Positions 15,686 to 23,306 of a stretch of 23,306 nucleotides of DNA are shown one piece after another. Source of the stretch: Fidelibacterota bacterium. GTDB lineage: Bacteria; Fidelibacterota; Marinisomatia; SCGC-AAA003-L08; D37C17. The notes beneath the pieces were generated by a model. That model made no database searches. It was not told where the DNA came from and worked only from the letters and a program-made list of their open reading frames with translations. Every line of letters begins with the position of its first letter. Positions within the stretch are counted from its first letter, which is position 1. Made by a program: the position numbers and the translations under genes. The DNA is taken from the NCBI GenBank assembly GCA_002707765.1, contig PANV01000022.1, positions 3,090-26,395 on the forward strand. Reading direction: 5' to 3'.

Positions 15686-17527
15686 TTCTAGAACTCTATT
15701 TAACCTACTTATGAATTCATTAGGATTTTCGAGCTTCAAATTTTCTGCTAAAAGTGCTTGTTCATAAACCAATAATACTGAATCCTTAAATTGCTTTGTT
15801 TTTGACATTTTTAACATTTTCTTAACAATTTTATGTTTAGGATTTATTTCTAAAATTGGTTTTGCAGCTGGCATATTCATTTGACCCATTTGCTGAAACA
15901 TTTTTTGCATTTGAGCTGTTGGGTCACTACTATCAGCAACTAAACATGATGGTGAATCTGTCAATCTAGTTGAAATTTTTATATCTTTTACTTTATCACC
16001 AAGTACAGATTTCATTTTCTTTATTAATGGATCACAACTATTACTATCTTTTTTATCATCATCATTTTGCAATTCTTCCAATGCATCAGAGTGATTAACT
16101 GATTTAAAGTTATGTTCTTTGTACTTAGAAACTGATGAAAAAACAAATTCATCAATCTCATTGTCCATGATTAAGACCTCAACATCTTTTTTATTACATG
16201 CTTCTAATAAAGGAGAACTTTTAATTGTATCATAATTTTCACCTGTTATATAAAAAATTGATTTTTGATCTTTTTTCATATTTGAAACATAATCTGCTAA
16301 CGAAATCCATTCATTTGATTTATTTGTTCTAAATCTTAGTAAATCCATTAACAGTTCCCTGTTTTCATAATCTTGATATAAGCCTTCCTTGATTGGAACT
16401 CCGTATTGCATATAAAATTCCAGATATTTTGATTTATCCTTTTTTGCTAAGTTTTCAATAGCTTTAAGAACTTTTTTGACACTATTTCTTTTAATTTTAT
16501 CAAGAACTTTATTCTTTTGCAGGATTTCTCTACTTACATTTAATGGCAAGTCTTCTGTATCTATAATTCCTCTGAGAAATCTCAAATAAACTGGCATTAG
16601 TTCTTTATCATCATCTGTAATAAAGACACGTTTAACATAAAGCTTTACACCTGGTTTATAATCTGCATTTTGCATATCAAATGGAGCTACTTTAGGAACA
16701 AAAAATAATGTTGTATAATCAAGTGTTCCCTCAGCACTTGTATGTAAATGAAGAAGTGGATTTTCATTATCATTTGAAAAAGTTTTATAAAACTCATTAT
16801 AATCTTTCTTCTTTAAACTAGATTTAGATCTTTTCCAAAATGCTGAGGCTGAGTTTACTTGATCAACTATTTGTTCTTCTTTTTCATCTTTCTTTTCAGT
16901 ATAATGAAGATAGATTGGGAAAGCTATATGATCTGAGTATTTTTTTATAATATTTTCTAAAGACCATTTATCAGTGTATTCAGAACCCTGATCATTCAAA
17001 AATAATTTAATTTCAGTACCATATGAATCTTTTTTCACTTCTTTAATTGTAAATCCTGTTTTACCATCACTTTTCCATAAAAATGCAGTTTTCTCACCTG
17101 CTTTTTTAGTTGTTACTTCTACAGAATCAGCAACCATGAAAGAAGAATAAAAACCAACTCCGAACTGACCAATTAGATTACTATCTTTTTTTGAATCACC
17201 TGATAAATTTTCGATAAATTTCTTAGTTCCACTTCTTGCAATCGTTCCAAGATTTTCAACCAAATCAGCCTTGTTCATTCCAATCCCATTATCTGAAATT
17301 GTAAGTGTTTTATTTTTTTCAGTATTATCAAATTTTATATCAATTTGTGGATTGAATTCTAAAGATTTGTAATTATTATCTGAAGTAGTCAAATATCTTA
17401 GTTTATCCATTGCATCTGAAGCATTTGAAATCAACTCTCTTAGAAAGATTTCTTTATTGGAATATAGTGAATGAATGATTAAATGTAGAAGTTGAGAAAC
17501 TTCTGTACGAAACTTTTGCTTTGCCAT
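15674..17527 (-). CDS. htpG: Hsp90-family chaperone HtpG
   Basis: The 617-residue protein is a full-length bacterial Hsp90. The N-terminal GHKL ATPase domain shows E31 and N35 in LRELISNASDAMDKLRY, D79 and G83 in SDNGIGM, and the lid and glycine loop LGTIARSGTK and GQFGVGFYSSFMV. The middle domain carries LPLNVSREILQ with the arginine that contacts ATP phosphate. The C-terminal dimerisation domain follows, with no MEEVD-type tail, as expected for bacteria. It is a cytoplasmic ATP-dependent folding chaperone. A GGAG site (minus strand, 17536-17533) stands 5 bases before the ATG. I saw no CIRCE-like inverted repeat in the 76-base gap to the upstream protease gene, so it may be read from there or from its own promoter. 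Confidence 0.97.
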   Translation of the reverse strand: MAKQKFRTEVSQLLHLIIHSLYSNKEIFLRELISNASDAMDKLRYLTTSDNNYKSLEFNPQIDIKFDNTEKNKTLTISDNGIGMNKADLVENLGTIARSGTKKFIENLSGDSKKDSNLIGQFGVGFYSSFMVADSVEVTTKKAGEKTAFLWKSDGKTGFTIKEVKKDSYGTEIKLFLNDQGSEYTDKWSLENIIKKYSDHIAFPIYLHYTEKKDEKEEQIVDQVNSASAFWKRSKSSLKKKDYNEFYKTFSNDNENPLLHLHTSAEGTLDYTTLFFVPKVAPFDMQNADYKPGVKLYVKRVFITDDDKELMPVYLRFLRGIIDTEDLPLNVSREILQKNKVLDKIKRNSVKKVLKAIENLAKKDKSKYLEFYMQYGVPIKEGLYQDYENRELLMDLLRFRTNKSNEWISLADYVSNMKKDQKSIFYITGENYDTIKSSPLLEACNKKDVEVLIMDNEIDEFVFSSVSKYKEHNFKSVNHSDALEELQNDDDKKDSNSCDPLIKKMKSVLGDKVKDIKISTRLTDSPSCLVADSSDPTAQMQKMFQQMGQMNMPAAKPILEINPKHKIVKKMLKMSKTKQFKDSVLLVYEQALLAENLKLENPNEFISRLNRVLEKSL

Positions 17528-17603
17528 TAAAACTCCAAATTATTTTTAAATTATTGACACTAAATTAAAAAATCTAAGGAGTAATAAGCAATAAGTAGGT
17601 GAA

Positions 17604-19952
17604 TTAATCTAAAACTATATTAATTAGTAGAATTATATCTTGAACGTTAATTAAACCGTCTGAGTTAAAATCTGCAGTAGCATAATTCGGTAACTCTGTA
17701 CCAATGATCATATTTACGACAATAACTATATCTAATACATCAACGGATTCATCATTATTAACATCACCAAAAATACCAGTGCCACTATTAATAAACTCTA
17801 CTAAAAAATCATCTAAAGCAGCTTCTACAAGAGAACCTCCGCTTCCATCATCTCCATTATAAAAAGAATCTTCTGCAACAAATTGAAACTGTATATTATC
17901 AGTAAAATTTATATAATCTGAAAGTATTATACGTTTTTTGGTCCAAGATGTTACAGAATTAGATGTTATATCCAAATCTTGCCAACTTGTACCTCCATTA
18001 TTAGAAACTCTAACTTGCCAAAGATCATTATTAGGATTATCACCAATATTATTTGTATACCAATACCAGTAAGAAATAATAATTTCTTCATATGATTCAA
18101 AATCAAATGATGGACTGAATAAAGTTGTTTTTCCACCATCTACATCATCAAAACCACCATTATTAGGATCTGCATCATTACCTGTAATAAAACAATATGT
18201 TCCTGGGTTAGGTGAATAGTCAGAACTTGGTTGAATTTGGATACCTTGATCATTATATGTAGCAATAGGTTGAGATATTTCCCAAATACCTGCAGATGCG
18301 TCATCTGATGAATCACCTACTGTCCAACCTTGTTGACCCTGTTCAAAATCTGTAAAATATAAATCAGGTAAATCCCCAATTGTAAACATAATTGCATTGT
18401 CTGGGACAAAAGATGGAAAAGTTTCAACAACACCCTCTGAATTCACTGCTTGAATATAATATCTAACTATCATACCATTGTAAAGTCCAGTTAATGCTGT
18501 GGAATAATTTCCATCAAATCCTTGACCATCCATCTCAACTGATCTATAACCATCACCAATATCATAATAAAGCTCAACAGCATCAATAATTCCTGTATAA
18601 GCTTCTACATTTGCTGAAAAAATTAATTCAGAATCATCAAATGACATATCCTCAAATGGAGTGTGAGATATATTGATTCCACTAATTCCAATTCCATCAA
18701 TGCCACTAACACCACTATTTAAAGGATCTAAATAATTTGAAAGCCCCATACCCCAAGCCATATCAACTCTTCCATAACCATGTGAATACTGTTGATCGCA
18801 ATAACAATCTGGTGAGGGATCACAATAATTGGTATAGATAAAACTAGCGATTCCAACTTGACGGTTATTAATATCGAAAAGTGGAGATCCTGATGAACCA
18901 GGTATTACTCTTCCATCATTATATTGAAATTCCCAATAATAACCACTACCATTAACATTAGTTCCATCTAAAGTTATTTTTTTTATGCCTCCACCTGGGT
19001 GATGAACTCCATATACATTTTGAGGAGCTGAACTTATATTGGACCAACCAGCATAAAAGGGGTTGTAACTATCTGGTATATTTGACGTCATTTCTAATAG
19101 AGCAAAATCTGGACCATTATTTATATCCTCACTTGCAAGTAGTGTTGAACCACTAATACTTTGATTTTGAGAAGCAAAAGTTCCATTACATGTAGTAGAT
19201 TGATAATTAAAAAGAAAAACGTATCCAGCAGCACTTCCACTAACGCAATGGTCTGCAAATAATACATATGGTGTTCTATCATTTAGAGTATTGTTTACAA
19301 TAGAAGCTGAACATAAACCTCCTCCCATTGAAACTCGAATCGTCGCATTAATTTGGTCTTCATAACCCTCTCCCTCAGGACAAACTACATTTGTATTACA
19401 ATCTTCTCTATTTAATTCTGAGTATTCAGTAAAATAACCCATTATATCCTCGTAGTCATGAATAATTGTCCCAATATTTAATTTGATTATATCTAGCTCT
19501 GATCTTGGAACATTTAACTCTATAATAATATGATCTCCTTTAACGACACTTGTTGGGAATACTAATGATTCTTTATTATTATTTGAATTAAATGAACCAA
19601 TAAACATTGTTTGATCTAAATCATACAAAAATAATGATGAATTTTCAGACAAATAAAAATCATCAAAGATTATACCTATACCAAATGCGTCTAAGGATTT
19701 TATACCTAAAATATACGTGTGAATATCATTTTCGACAGTTAATGTGGATTCCTCTAGAAAATCAATATCTAAATTATATTCTTCTCCAAATTGAAAAACC
19801 ATTGGGTGAAAATCTCGATCAACCAAGTTATCTCGATTAGGTTCAATAAATTCTACGTCTAAATTTCTATTATAAAACGTTGGCGATCCACCCTGCGAAA
19901 TTTGAGTAAAAACAGTTGATAATAATATTGTAAAAAGAATAATTATTCTCAT
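17604..19952 (-). CDS. Secreted trypsin-fold (lysyl-endopeptidase-like) protease with C-terminal dockerin pair
   Basis: The 782-residue protein has a signal peptide (about 1-16) and a propeptide-like region to about 185. A serine protease domain follows (about 186-410) with the triad H235 (FADHC), D282 (PDFALLEM) and S354 (PGSSGSPLF), resembling Achromobacter lysyl endopeptidase more than chymotrypsin. Residues about 425-525 look like an Ig-like beta domain, and about 530-722 a MAM-like or jelly-roll domain (TDFEQGQQGW, SPSFDFESYEEIIISYWYWY, LDDFLVEF). Residues 729-782 form a dockerin pair (D730, N732, D734, D741; D761, N763, D765, D772). It is likely exported and calcium-stabilised. Specificity for lysine is not shown. 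No Shine-Dalgarno site is seen. htpG follows on the same strand. Confidence 0.88.
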   Translation of the reverse strand: MRIIILFTILLSTVFTQISQGGSPTFYNRNLDVEFIEPNRDNLVDRDFHPMVFQFGEEYNLDIDFLEESTLTVENDIHTYILGIKSLDAFGIGIIFDDFYLSENSSLFLYDLDQTMFIGSFNSNNNKESLVFPTSVVKGDHIIIELNVPRSELDIIKLNIGTIIHDYEDIMGYFTEYSELNREDCNTNVVCPEGEGYEDQINATIRVSMGGGLCSASIVNNTLNDRTPYVLFADHCVSGSAAGYVFLFNYQSTTCNGTFASQNQSISGSTLLASEDINNGPDFALLEMTSNIPDSYNPFYAGWSNISSAPQNVYGVHHPGGGIKKITLDGTNVNGSGYYWEFQYNDGRVIPGSSGSPLFDINNRQVGIASFIYTNYCDPSPDCYCDQQYSHGYGRVDMAWGMGLSNYLDPLNSGVSGIDGIGISGINISHTPFEDMSFDDSELIFSANVEAYTGIIDAVELYYDIGDGYRSVEMDGQGFDGNYSTALTGLYNGMIVRYYIQAVNSEGVVETFPSFVPDNAIMFTIGDLPDLYFTDFEQGQQGWTVGDSSDDASAGIWEISQPIATYNDQGIQIQPSSDYSPNPGTYCFITGNDADPNNGGFDDVDGGKTTLFSPSFDFESYEEIIISYWYWYTNNIGDNPNNDLWQVRVSNNGGTSWQDLDITSNSVTSWTKKRIILSDYINFTDNIQFQFVAEDSFYNGDDGSGGSLVEAALDDFLVEFINSGTGIFGDVNNDESVDVLDIVIVVNMIIGTELPNYATADFNSDGLINVQDIILLINIVLD

Positions 19953-20014
19953 GTTAAAATATATTAAATTTCAATGATAATTTTATTTTAAATAAATGTA
20001 ATGATATGTAATAA
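19953..20014. promoter_or_regulatory. Divergent intergenic region between the secreted protease and menD
   Basis: Sixty-two bases separate the two divergent start codons, so both promoters must be close together or overlap. Composition is nearly all A and T and no Shine-Dalgarno site precedes either gene. I cannot assign promoter hexamers. Confidence 0.3.
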
Positions 20015-20599
20015 ATGAAAAAAATGATTTCAAATATGACTTTTTCAGATTGCTTTGCTCAATTATTGGAGTTTAATAGAATTAAAGAAATATGCATATG
20101 TCCAGGCTCAAGAAGTACTCCTTTAACCCTTTCTTTTCTAAAAAACTCATTTTTAAATTGTACAAGTTATATTGATGAAAGAGCAGCTGCTTTTTTTACC
20201 TTAGGAATTTCAAAAGCATCTAATAAACCATCTGTGATTTTAACTACATCTGGGACAGCAGTTGCTAATTTACTTCCTGCTGTAATTGAAGCTGACTTGA
20301 GTACAACACCTTTAATAATCATTACAGCCGATAGGCCTGAAAGATTACAAAATACAGGTGAAAATCAAACAATTAATCAAAGAAATATTTTTGATAAATT
20401 TGTACGCTCATCAATACATATTGAGGTGTCAGCTATTGATCCAAATGATATTTTTGAAAGAATAAACGATACTATAAATTTAGCTTTAGGAAATTATGGA
20501 AATAATCCTCCAGGACCTATTCACATCAATGTAGCATTTGATGAGCCTCTTGTAGATACAATTAAAAAAATAAAATTAATTTTAGAACCAACAATATAA
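20015..20599 (+). CDS. menD: SEPHCHC synthase MenD, N-terminal part (frame-split gene)
   Basis: The 194 codons encode the first third of MenD, which uses thiamine diphosphate to join 2-oxoglutarate to isochorismate. Family blocks are intact: CPGSRSTPL with R33, YIDERAAAFF with E55 (the glutamate that activates the cofactor, same number as in E. coli), TSGTAVANLLPAVIEA, and ADRPERLQNTGENQTINQ. GPIHINVAFDEPL closes the pyrimidine-binding domain. The frame then ends in TAA at 20597-20599, shortly after an A7 run, and the rest of MenD continues in the -1 frame. The last residues (from about 184) are probably read in the wrong frame. No other lesion is seen. Confidence 0.9.
   Translation: MKKMISNMTFSDCFAQLLEFNRIKEICICPGSRSTPLTLSFLKNSFLNCTSYIDERAAAFFTLGISKASNKPSVILTTSGTAVANLLPAVIEADLSTTPLIIITADRPERLQNTGENQTINQRNIFDKFVRSSIHIEVSAIDPNDIFERINDTINLALGNYGNNPPGPIHINVAFDEPLVDTIKKIKLILEPTI
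20564..20570 (+). other. A7 run at the menD frame break
   Basis: Seven adenines lie in the only interval (about 20566-20599) where both MenD frames are open, so this is the likeliest place of the frame change. One extra A here restores a single frame of about 543 residues. It may be a sequencing or assembly error, a real deletion, or a site of polymerase slippage. Confidence 0.7.
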
Positions 20600-21645
20600 A
20601 AGCTATATACAAAAATTTTAATCTTCCAGAATATGAAAGACCTATCATTATTTGTGGTAATATAAAAGGTGAATATGAAACAAATGAAATCATTGAATTA
20701 TCTAAAAAGATAAATGCACCTATTTTAGCTGATCCACTTTCTGAACTTAGATTTAAAATAAAACATAAAAATATTTTATCATATTATGATTTTTTTATAA
20801 AAAATATTATTGATGAACCTGATTTAGTTATAAGATTTGGTAAAAAACCAGTTTCAAAAAAATTAAATAAATGGTTAAATAATTTTAAAAATAAAACCAT
20901 TTTATTCACCAAATATAATGGATATAACGATGATACAAATTCAATTTATTTAGCACGATTAAATGATATTAAAAACATGAATAAAGCTAATCAATCGTGG
21001 ATTCAAACTTTTATAAATTTGGAAGAAAACATTTCAAATAAAATTAAAAAATATTACGAAGATTCATATTTTTATGAGGGCAACATAATTTATCACTTAA
21101 TACAAAAAATGAGTGTTAATGATAATTTATTCATTGGTAATTCAATGAGTGTAAGAAATTTAGAAAAATTTGTTCCTAATATAGATAAGAAAATTAATAT
21201 TTTTTCAAATAGAGGAGCAAGTGGTATTGATGGACTTATTGCAACAGGGATTGGAGTCTCTTACTATAGTAAAAAAAATAAAACAAACATCATACTTGGA
21301 GATATTAGCTTCTTTTATGATTCTAATTCGTTATTGATTGCAAAACAACAAAATATTAATATTAATATTATTATCATGAACAATAGTGGTGGACAAATTT
21401 TTAATCAACTCCCTTACGCACGAAAAAATGATAAAAATTTTGAGAAATTTTGGATAACTCCTGTAAATCTTAATATTAAGTCAATTTGCGAAACATATAA
21501 TGCCAATTACTTTTGTATAAAATCAATAAAAGAGGTTAAAACAAATTTTGATTATATACTAAACCAAGATGGAATTAATATAATTGAAGTTGTTTGTAAT
21601 GAAAAAAATATTTTTAATATTGATTTAGAATTAACAAAAATCTAA
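20566..21645 (+). CDS. menD: SEPHCHC synthase MenD, middle and C-terminal part (frame-split gene)
   Basis: The frame is open from 20566 to the stop at 21643-21645 and continues MenD without loss. The middle domain reads RPIIICGNIKGEYE and then ILADPLSELRF. The C-terminal thiamine-diphosphate domain has GNSMSVRNLEKF, NRGASGIDGLIATGIG, the metal-binding LGDISFFYDSN and IIIMNNSGGQIFNQLP. An ATG at 20977 exists, but starting there would remove the middle domain, so a separate gene is unlikely. Joined to the first part the protein has normal MenD length (about 543 residues; E. coli 556). The stop overlaps the stop of the convergent symporter gene by two bases. All family blocks look well kept, which argues against an old pseudogene. 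Confidence 0.88.
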   Translation, partial: KNKINFRTNNIKAIYKNFNLPEYERPIIICGNIKGEYETNEIIELSKKINAPILADPLSELRFKIKHKNILSYYDFFIKNIIDEPDLVIRFGKKPVSKKLNKWLNNFKNKTILFTKYNGYNDDTNSIYLARLNDIKNMNKANQSWIQTFINLEENISNKIKKYYEDSYFYEGNIIYHLIQKMSVNDNLFIGNSMSVRNLEKFVPNIDKKINIFSNRGASGIDGLIATGIGVSYYSKKNKTNIILGDISFFYDSNSLLIAKQQNININIIIMNNSGGQIFNQLPYARKNDKNFEKFWITPVNLNIKSICETYNANYFCIKSIKEVKTNFDYILNQDGINIIEVVCNEKNIFNIDLELTKI

Positions 21646-22886
21646 TATAGTTTTTCACCTTCAGATTTTGCAATTACTGCAGCACCAACACTATCGCTTG
21701 TTATATTTACCATTGTTCTGAACATGTCAAGTGGTCTATCAATAGCAAGCATTGATCCAACCCATAAAGCTACAGCATCACTTTTTAAACCAACAGCATC
21801 AGTGACTATAAATAACATTACAAGACCAGCACTAGGTATGCCTGCTGCTCCAACAGATGCCAAAAGCGCAGTAATTACTACAATAAATTGCTGACCAGCA
21901 TCTAATTGTATTCCTAAAGCTTGAGCAATAAATAAAACTCCTGCACATTCATAGAGAGCAGTTCCATCCATATTTATTGTTGCACCCATGGGTAGTACAA
22001 AACTGGTTGTTTCATTTGATGCTTTAACATTTTCATTAACACATTTCATTGTTACAGGTAGTGTGGCACTAGATGAGCTTGTTGAAAATGCTGTTACCAT
22101 AGCAGTTGCTATTGCTTTAAAATGAATAATAGGATTAACTCTCATAAAAATAAATATAATCAATGGAAGAACTATAAATAAGTGAATCGAGAGACCTAGC
22201 CCAATTGTTAAAGCATACATGCCAAGTTCTTTAAAAATTGATAGTCCTGTATTTGAAACTGTTTTAGTCATTAAGCCAAGTACTCCTATTGGTGCACATT
22301 TGATTATGACTTGTGTCATTTTAAGAATAATATCATAAATTGATTTAATAATATTTTTAATGGTTGAACGAGAATCAGATGGTGAAAAATTCATCATCAC
22401 ACCAAAGAATAATGCAAAGAATATAACACCCAAAATATCTCCTTTAGCAAGCGCGCCTATAGGGTTTGTCGGAATCATTCTTTTTAAAATATCTAAAATT
22501 GAATTTGATGTACTAAGTTTGCTCGTATCAAAGGCTCCAACCTGATCAATTGTAACTGCTCCAACTCCAGGTTGAATTACGTTAGCAAGTGTCAATCCAA
22601 TTAATATTGCAAATAAACTTGTACACATATAATATACGAAAGTCTTAAGTCCTAGCCTGCCTATTTTAGACTGATCTTTTATAGATGAAATACCAATTAT
22701 AATCGATGTAAAAATAAGAGGTACAATTACCATTTTTAATAATCTAACAAAAATATCTCCAAGTAAAATTATAAATGTATAAAGTCCATTATTTGTGAAA
22801 TTGATTTGGTTAAAGTATGAACCAAGTACAGTACCAAAAACCATACATATAATTATCTGCCAATGTAATTCTAACTTCTTAATCAT
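21642..22886 (-). CDS. Dicarboxylate/amino acid:cation symporter, glutamate/aspartate type
   Basis: The 414-residue inner-membrane protein belongs to the DAACS (GltP/DctA/GltPh) family. It has the serine-rich hairpin STSSSSATLP (268-277), the helix-7 sodium motif NMDGT (305-309), hairpin 2 GAAGIPSAG (346-354) and helix 8 DRPLDMFRTMVNITSD (383-398). In that helix D387, R390, T391, N394 and D398 line up with GltPh D394, R397, T398, N401 and D405. The Asp-Arg pair marks transporters of acidic amino acids; DctA-type dicarboxylate carriers lack the aspartate. Uptake of glutamate or aspartate with sodium or protons is therefore predicted. The ATG overlaps the last codons of the upstream secreted-protein gene by 8 bases, so they are probably co-translated. 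Confidence 0.93.
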   Translation of the reverse strand: MIKKLELHWQIIICMVFGTVLGSYFNQINFTNNGLYTFIILLGDIFVRLLKMVIVPLIFTSIIIGISSIKDQSKIGRLGLKTFVYYMCTSLFAILIGLTLANVIQPGVGAVTIDQVGAFDTSKLSTSNSILDILKRMIPTNPIGALAKGDILGVIFFALFFGVMMNFSPSDSRSTIKNIIKSIYDIILKMTQVIIKCAPIGVLGLMTKTVSNTGLSIFKELGMYALTIGLGLSIHLFIVLPLIIFIFMRVNPIIHFKAIATAMVTAFSTSSSSATLPVTMKCVNENVKASNETTSFVLPMGATINMDGTALYECAGVLFIAQALGIQLDAGQQFIVVITALLASVGAAGIPSAGLVMLFIVTDAVGLKSDAVALWVGSMLAIDRPLDMFRTMVNITSDSVGAAVIAKSEGEKLY

Positions 22887-23306
22887 TCTTTATTTTTTTT
22901 CTAACCATTGGATATAAAAATGATTTGTTATTTTTTCCATTATTTTCATTATGACTGTTTAAATAGTCACCAATATAAGAGCCTCCACATACACCTTGGT
23001 CACAGGTTCCATTATCACTTGTAGCAAATGGATTATACAATAATGAATTTTGATCAGTGCAACCATTTATATTTGGCAAGTTACTTAATTGAAATTCAAA
23101 TTTTGTACACTCCGAATATGAATAACCATATTCGTAATCATGGGAATTATATTCTCTTGAACTTATTAGATTAAGTCTATTACCATTTTTCTGAAATTGA
23201 AAATCATATGCATTTTGGTCATTACTTATTTCTGATAAACAACCATTATGAGTATAATTATAAGACGTTTCTACTCCACAATCAGAACTGCTTCCATATT
23301 CAGTAC
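22879..23306 (-). CDS. Secreted cysteine-motif protein, C-terminal part (cut by right edge)
   Basis: The minus-strand frame is open from the right edge to TAA at 22881-22879, giving about 142 residues. A TTG at 23079 is not a credible start, because coding-like sequence continues upstream of it. The N-terminal half of the fragment is rich in Tyr, Asn and Ser and has paired cysteines. It is followed by GCTDQNSLLYNPFATSDNGTC (one residue over the length quoted elsewhere; key residues Cys, Thr-Asp, Tyr-Asn-Pro, Ala-Thr, Gly-Thr-Cys). This motif recurs in extracellular proteins of many marine bacteria and is probably a small disulfide or metal-stabilised module. The tail is polar, then basic (MVRKKIKND). 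Function unknown. It lies just upstream of, and overlaps, the symporter gene. Confidence 0.7.
   Translation of the reverse strand, partial: TEYGSSSDCGVETSYNYTHNGCLSEISNDQNAYDFQFQKNGNRLNLISSREYNSHDYEYGYSYSECTKFEFQLSNLPNINGCTDQNSLLYNPFATSDNGTCDQGVCGGSYIGDYLNSHNENNGKNNKSFLYPMVRKKIKND

Noticed and set aside
17528..17603. Heat-shock control element before htpG
   Set aside because: I looked for a CIRCE-like inverted repeat and found none; the gap holds only an ordinary GGAG site.
595..19952. Cellulosome-type complex from the dockerin proteins
   Set aside because: No cohesin, scaffoldin or carbohydrate-binding module is visible, and the two proteins are a deglycosylase and a protease far apart in the window.
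20977..21645. A separate 222-residue gene starting at the ATG at 20977
   Set aside because: The same frame is open back to 20566 and encodes the MenD middle domain, so this Met is internal to the second part of menD.
22879..23079. A complete 66-residue gene starting with TTG at 23079
   Set aside because: The frame stays open to the right edge with cysteine-rich, secreted-type sequence before this codon, so it is the end of a longer gene.
1..23306. Defence island, CRISPR, retron, prophage or insertion sequence
   Set aside because: No spaced direct repeats, reverse transcriptase, nuclease, integrase or transposase sequence was found on either strand.

Overview
The window is strongly AT-rich, densely coded bacterial DNA, probably from the marine Candidatus Marinimicrobia (SAR406) lineage. 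Four things point that way. Two secreted proteins carry paired dockerin-type calcium repeats. The right-edge secreted protein has a GCTD...YNP...GTC cysteine motif. The TonB-dependent receptor is of the Bacteroidota-like outer-membrane beta-barrel family. The menaquinone genes are scattered, and many starts lack a Shine-Dalgarno site. The assignment is inference; no rRNA or other phylogenetic marker is present. I see no tRNA, rRNA, CRISPR array, insertion sequence or phage gene, no transcription-factor gene, and no gene-free stretch longer than about 100 bases.

Layout. (1) 1-503, minus: start of an EamA/DMT transporter cut by the left edge. (2) 595-5806, plus: a six-gene operon with gaps of 0-25 bases. 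It encodes a secreted PNGase F-like deglycosylase with an N-terminal dockerin pair, an SRPBCC protein, a short-chain dehydrogenase, a DUF4174 lipoprotein, a nitroreductase and a BASS (bile acid:sodium symporter family) transporter. (3) 7489-5826, minus: aldo/keto reductase, a leucine-rich-repeat protein and a small membrane protein. (4) 7535-8677, plus: CefD-like class V PLP enzyme. (5) 14299-8678, minus: menG, DMT transporter, TonB-dependent receptor and MATE exporter, probably co-transcribed at least in part. (6) 14382-15671, plus: menF. (7) 19952-15674, minus: secreted lysyl-endopeptidase-like protease with C-terminal dockerin, then htpG. (8) 20015-21645, plus: menD, split by a frameshift next to an A7 run. 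(9) 23306-21642, minus: end of a secreted cysteine-motif protein, overlapping a glutamate/aspartate-type symporter gene.

How the genes fit together. menF, menD and menG supply three steps of menaquinone synthesis: chorismate to isochorismate, isochorismate to SEPHCHC, and the final C-methylation. The secreted PNGase-like enzyme, secreted protease, TonB receptor and acidic-amino-acid symporter suggest a cell that attacks glycoproteins and proteins outside the cell and imports the products. That lifestyle reading is inference. The strongest points for follow-up are the PNGase F-like enzyme with its full catalytic set and a dockerin pair apparently inserted in a redoxin-like region, the frame-split but otherwise intact menD, the exact 24-residue plant-type LRR protein, and an uncatalogued 53-residue membrane ORF next to it.
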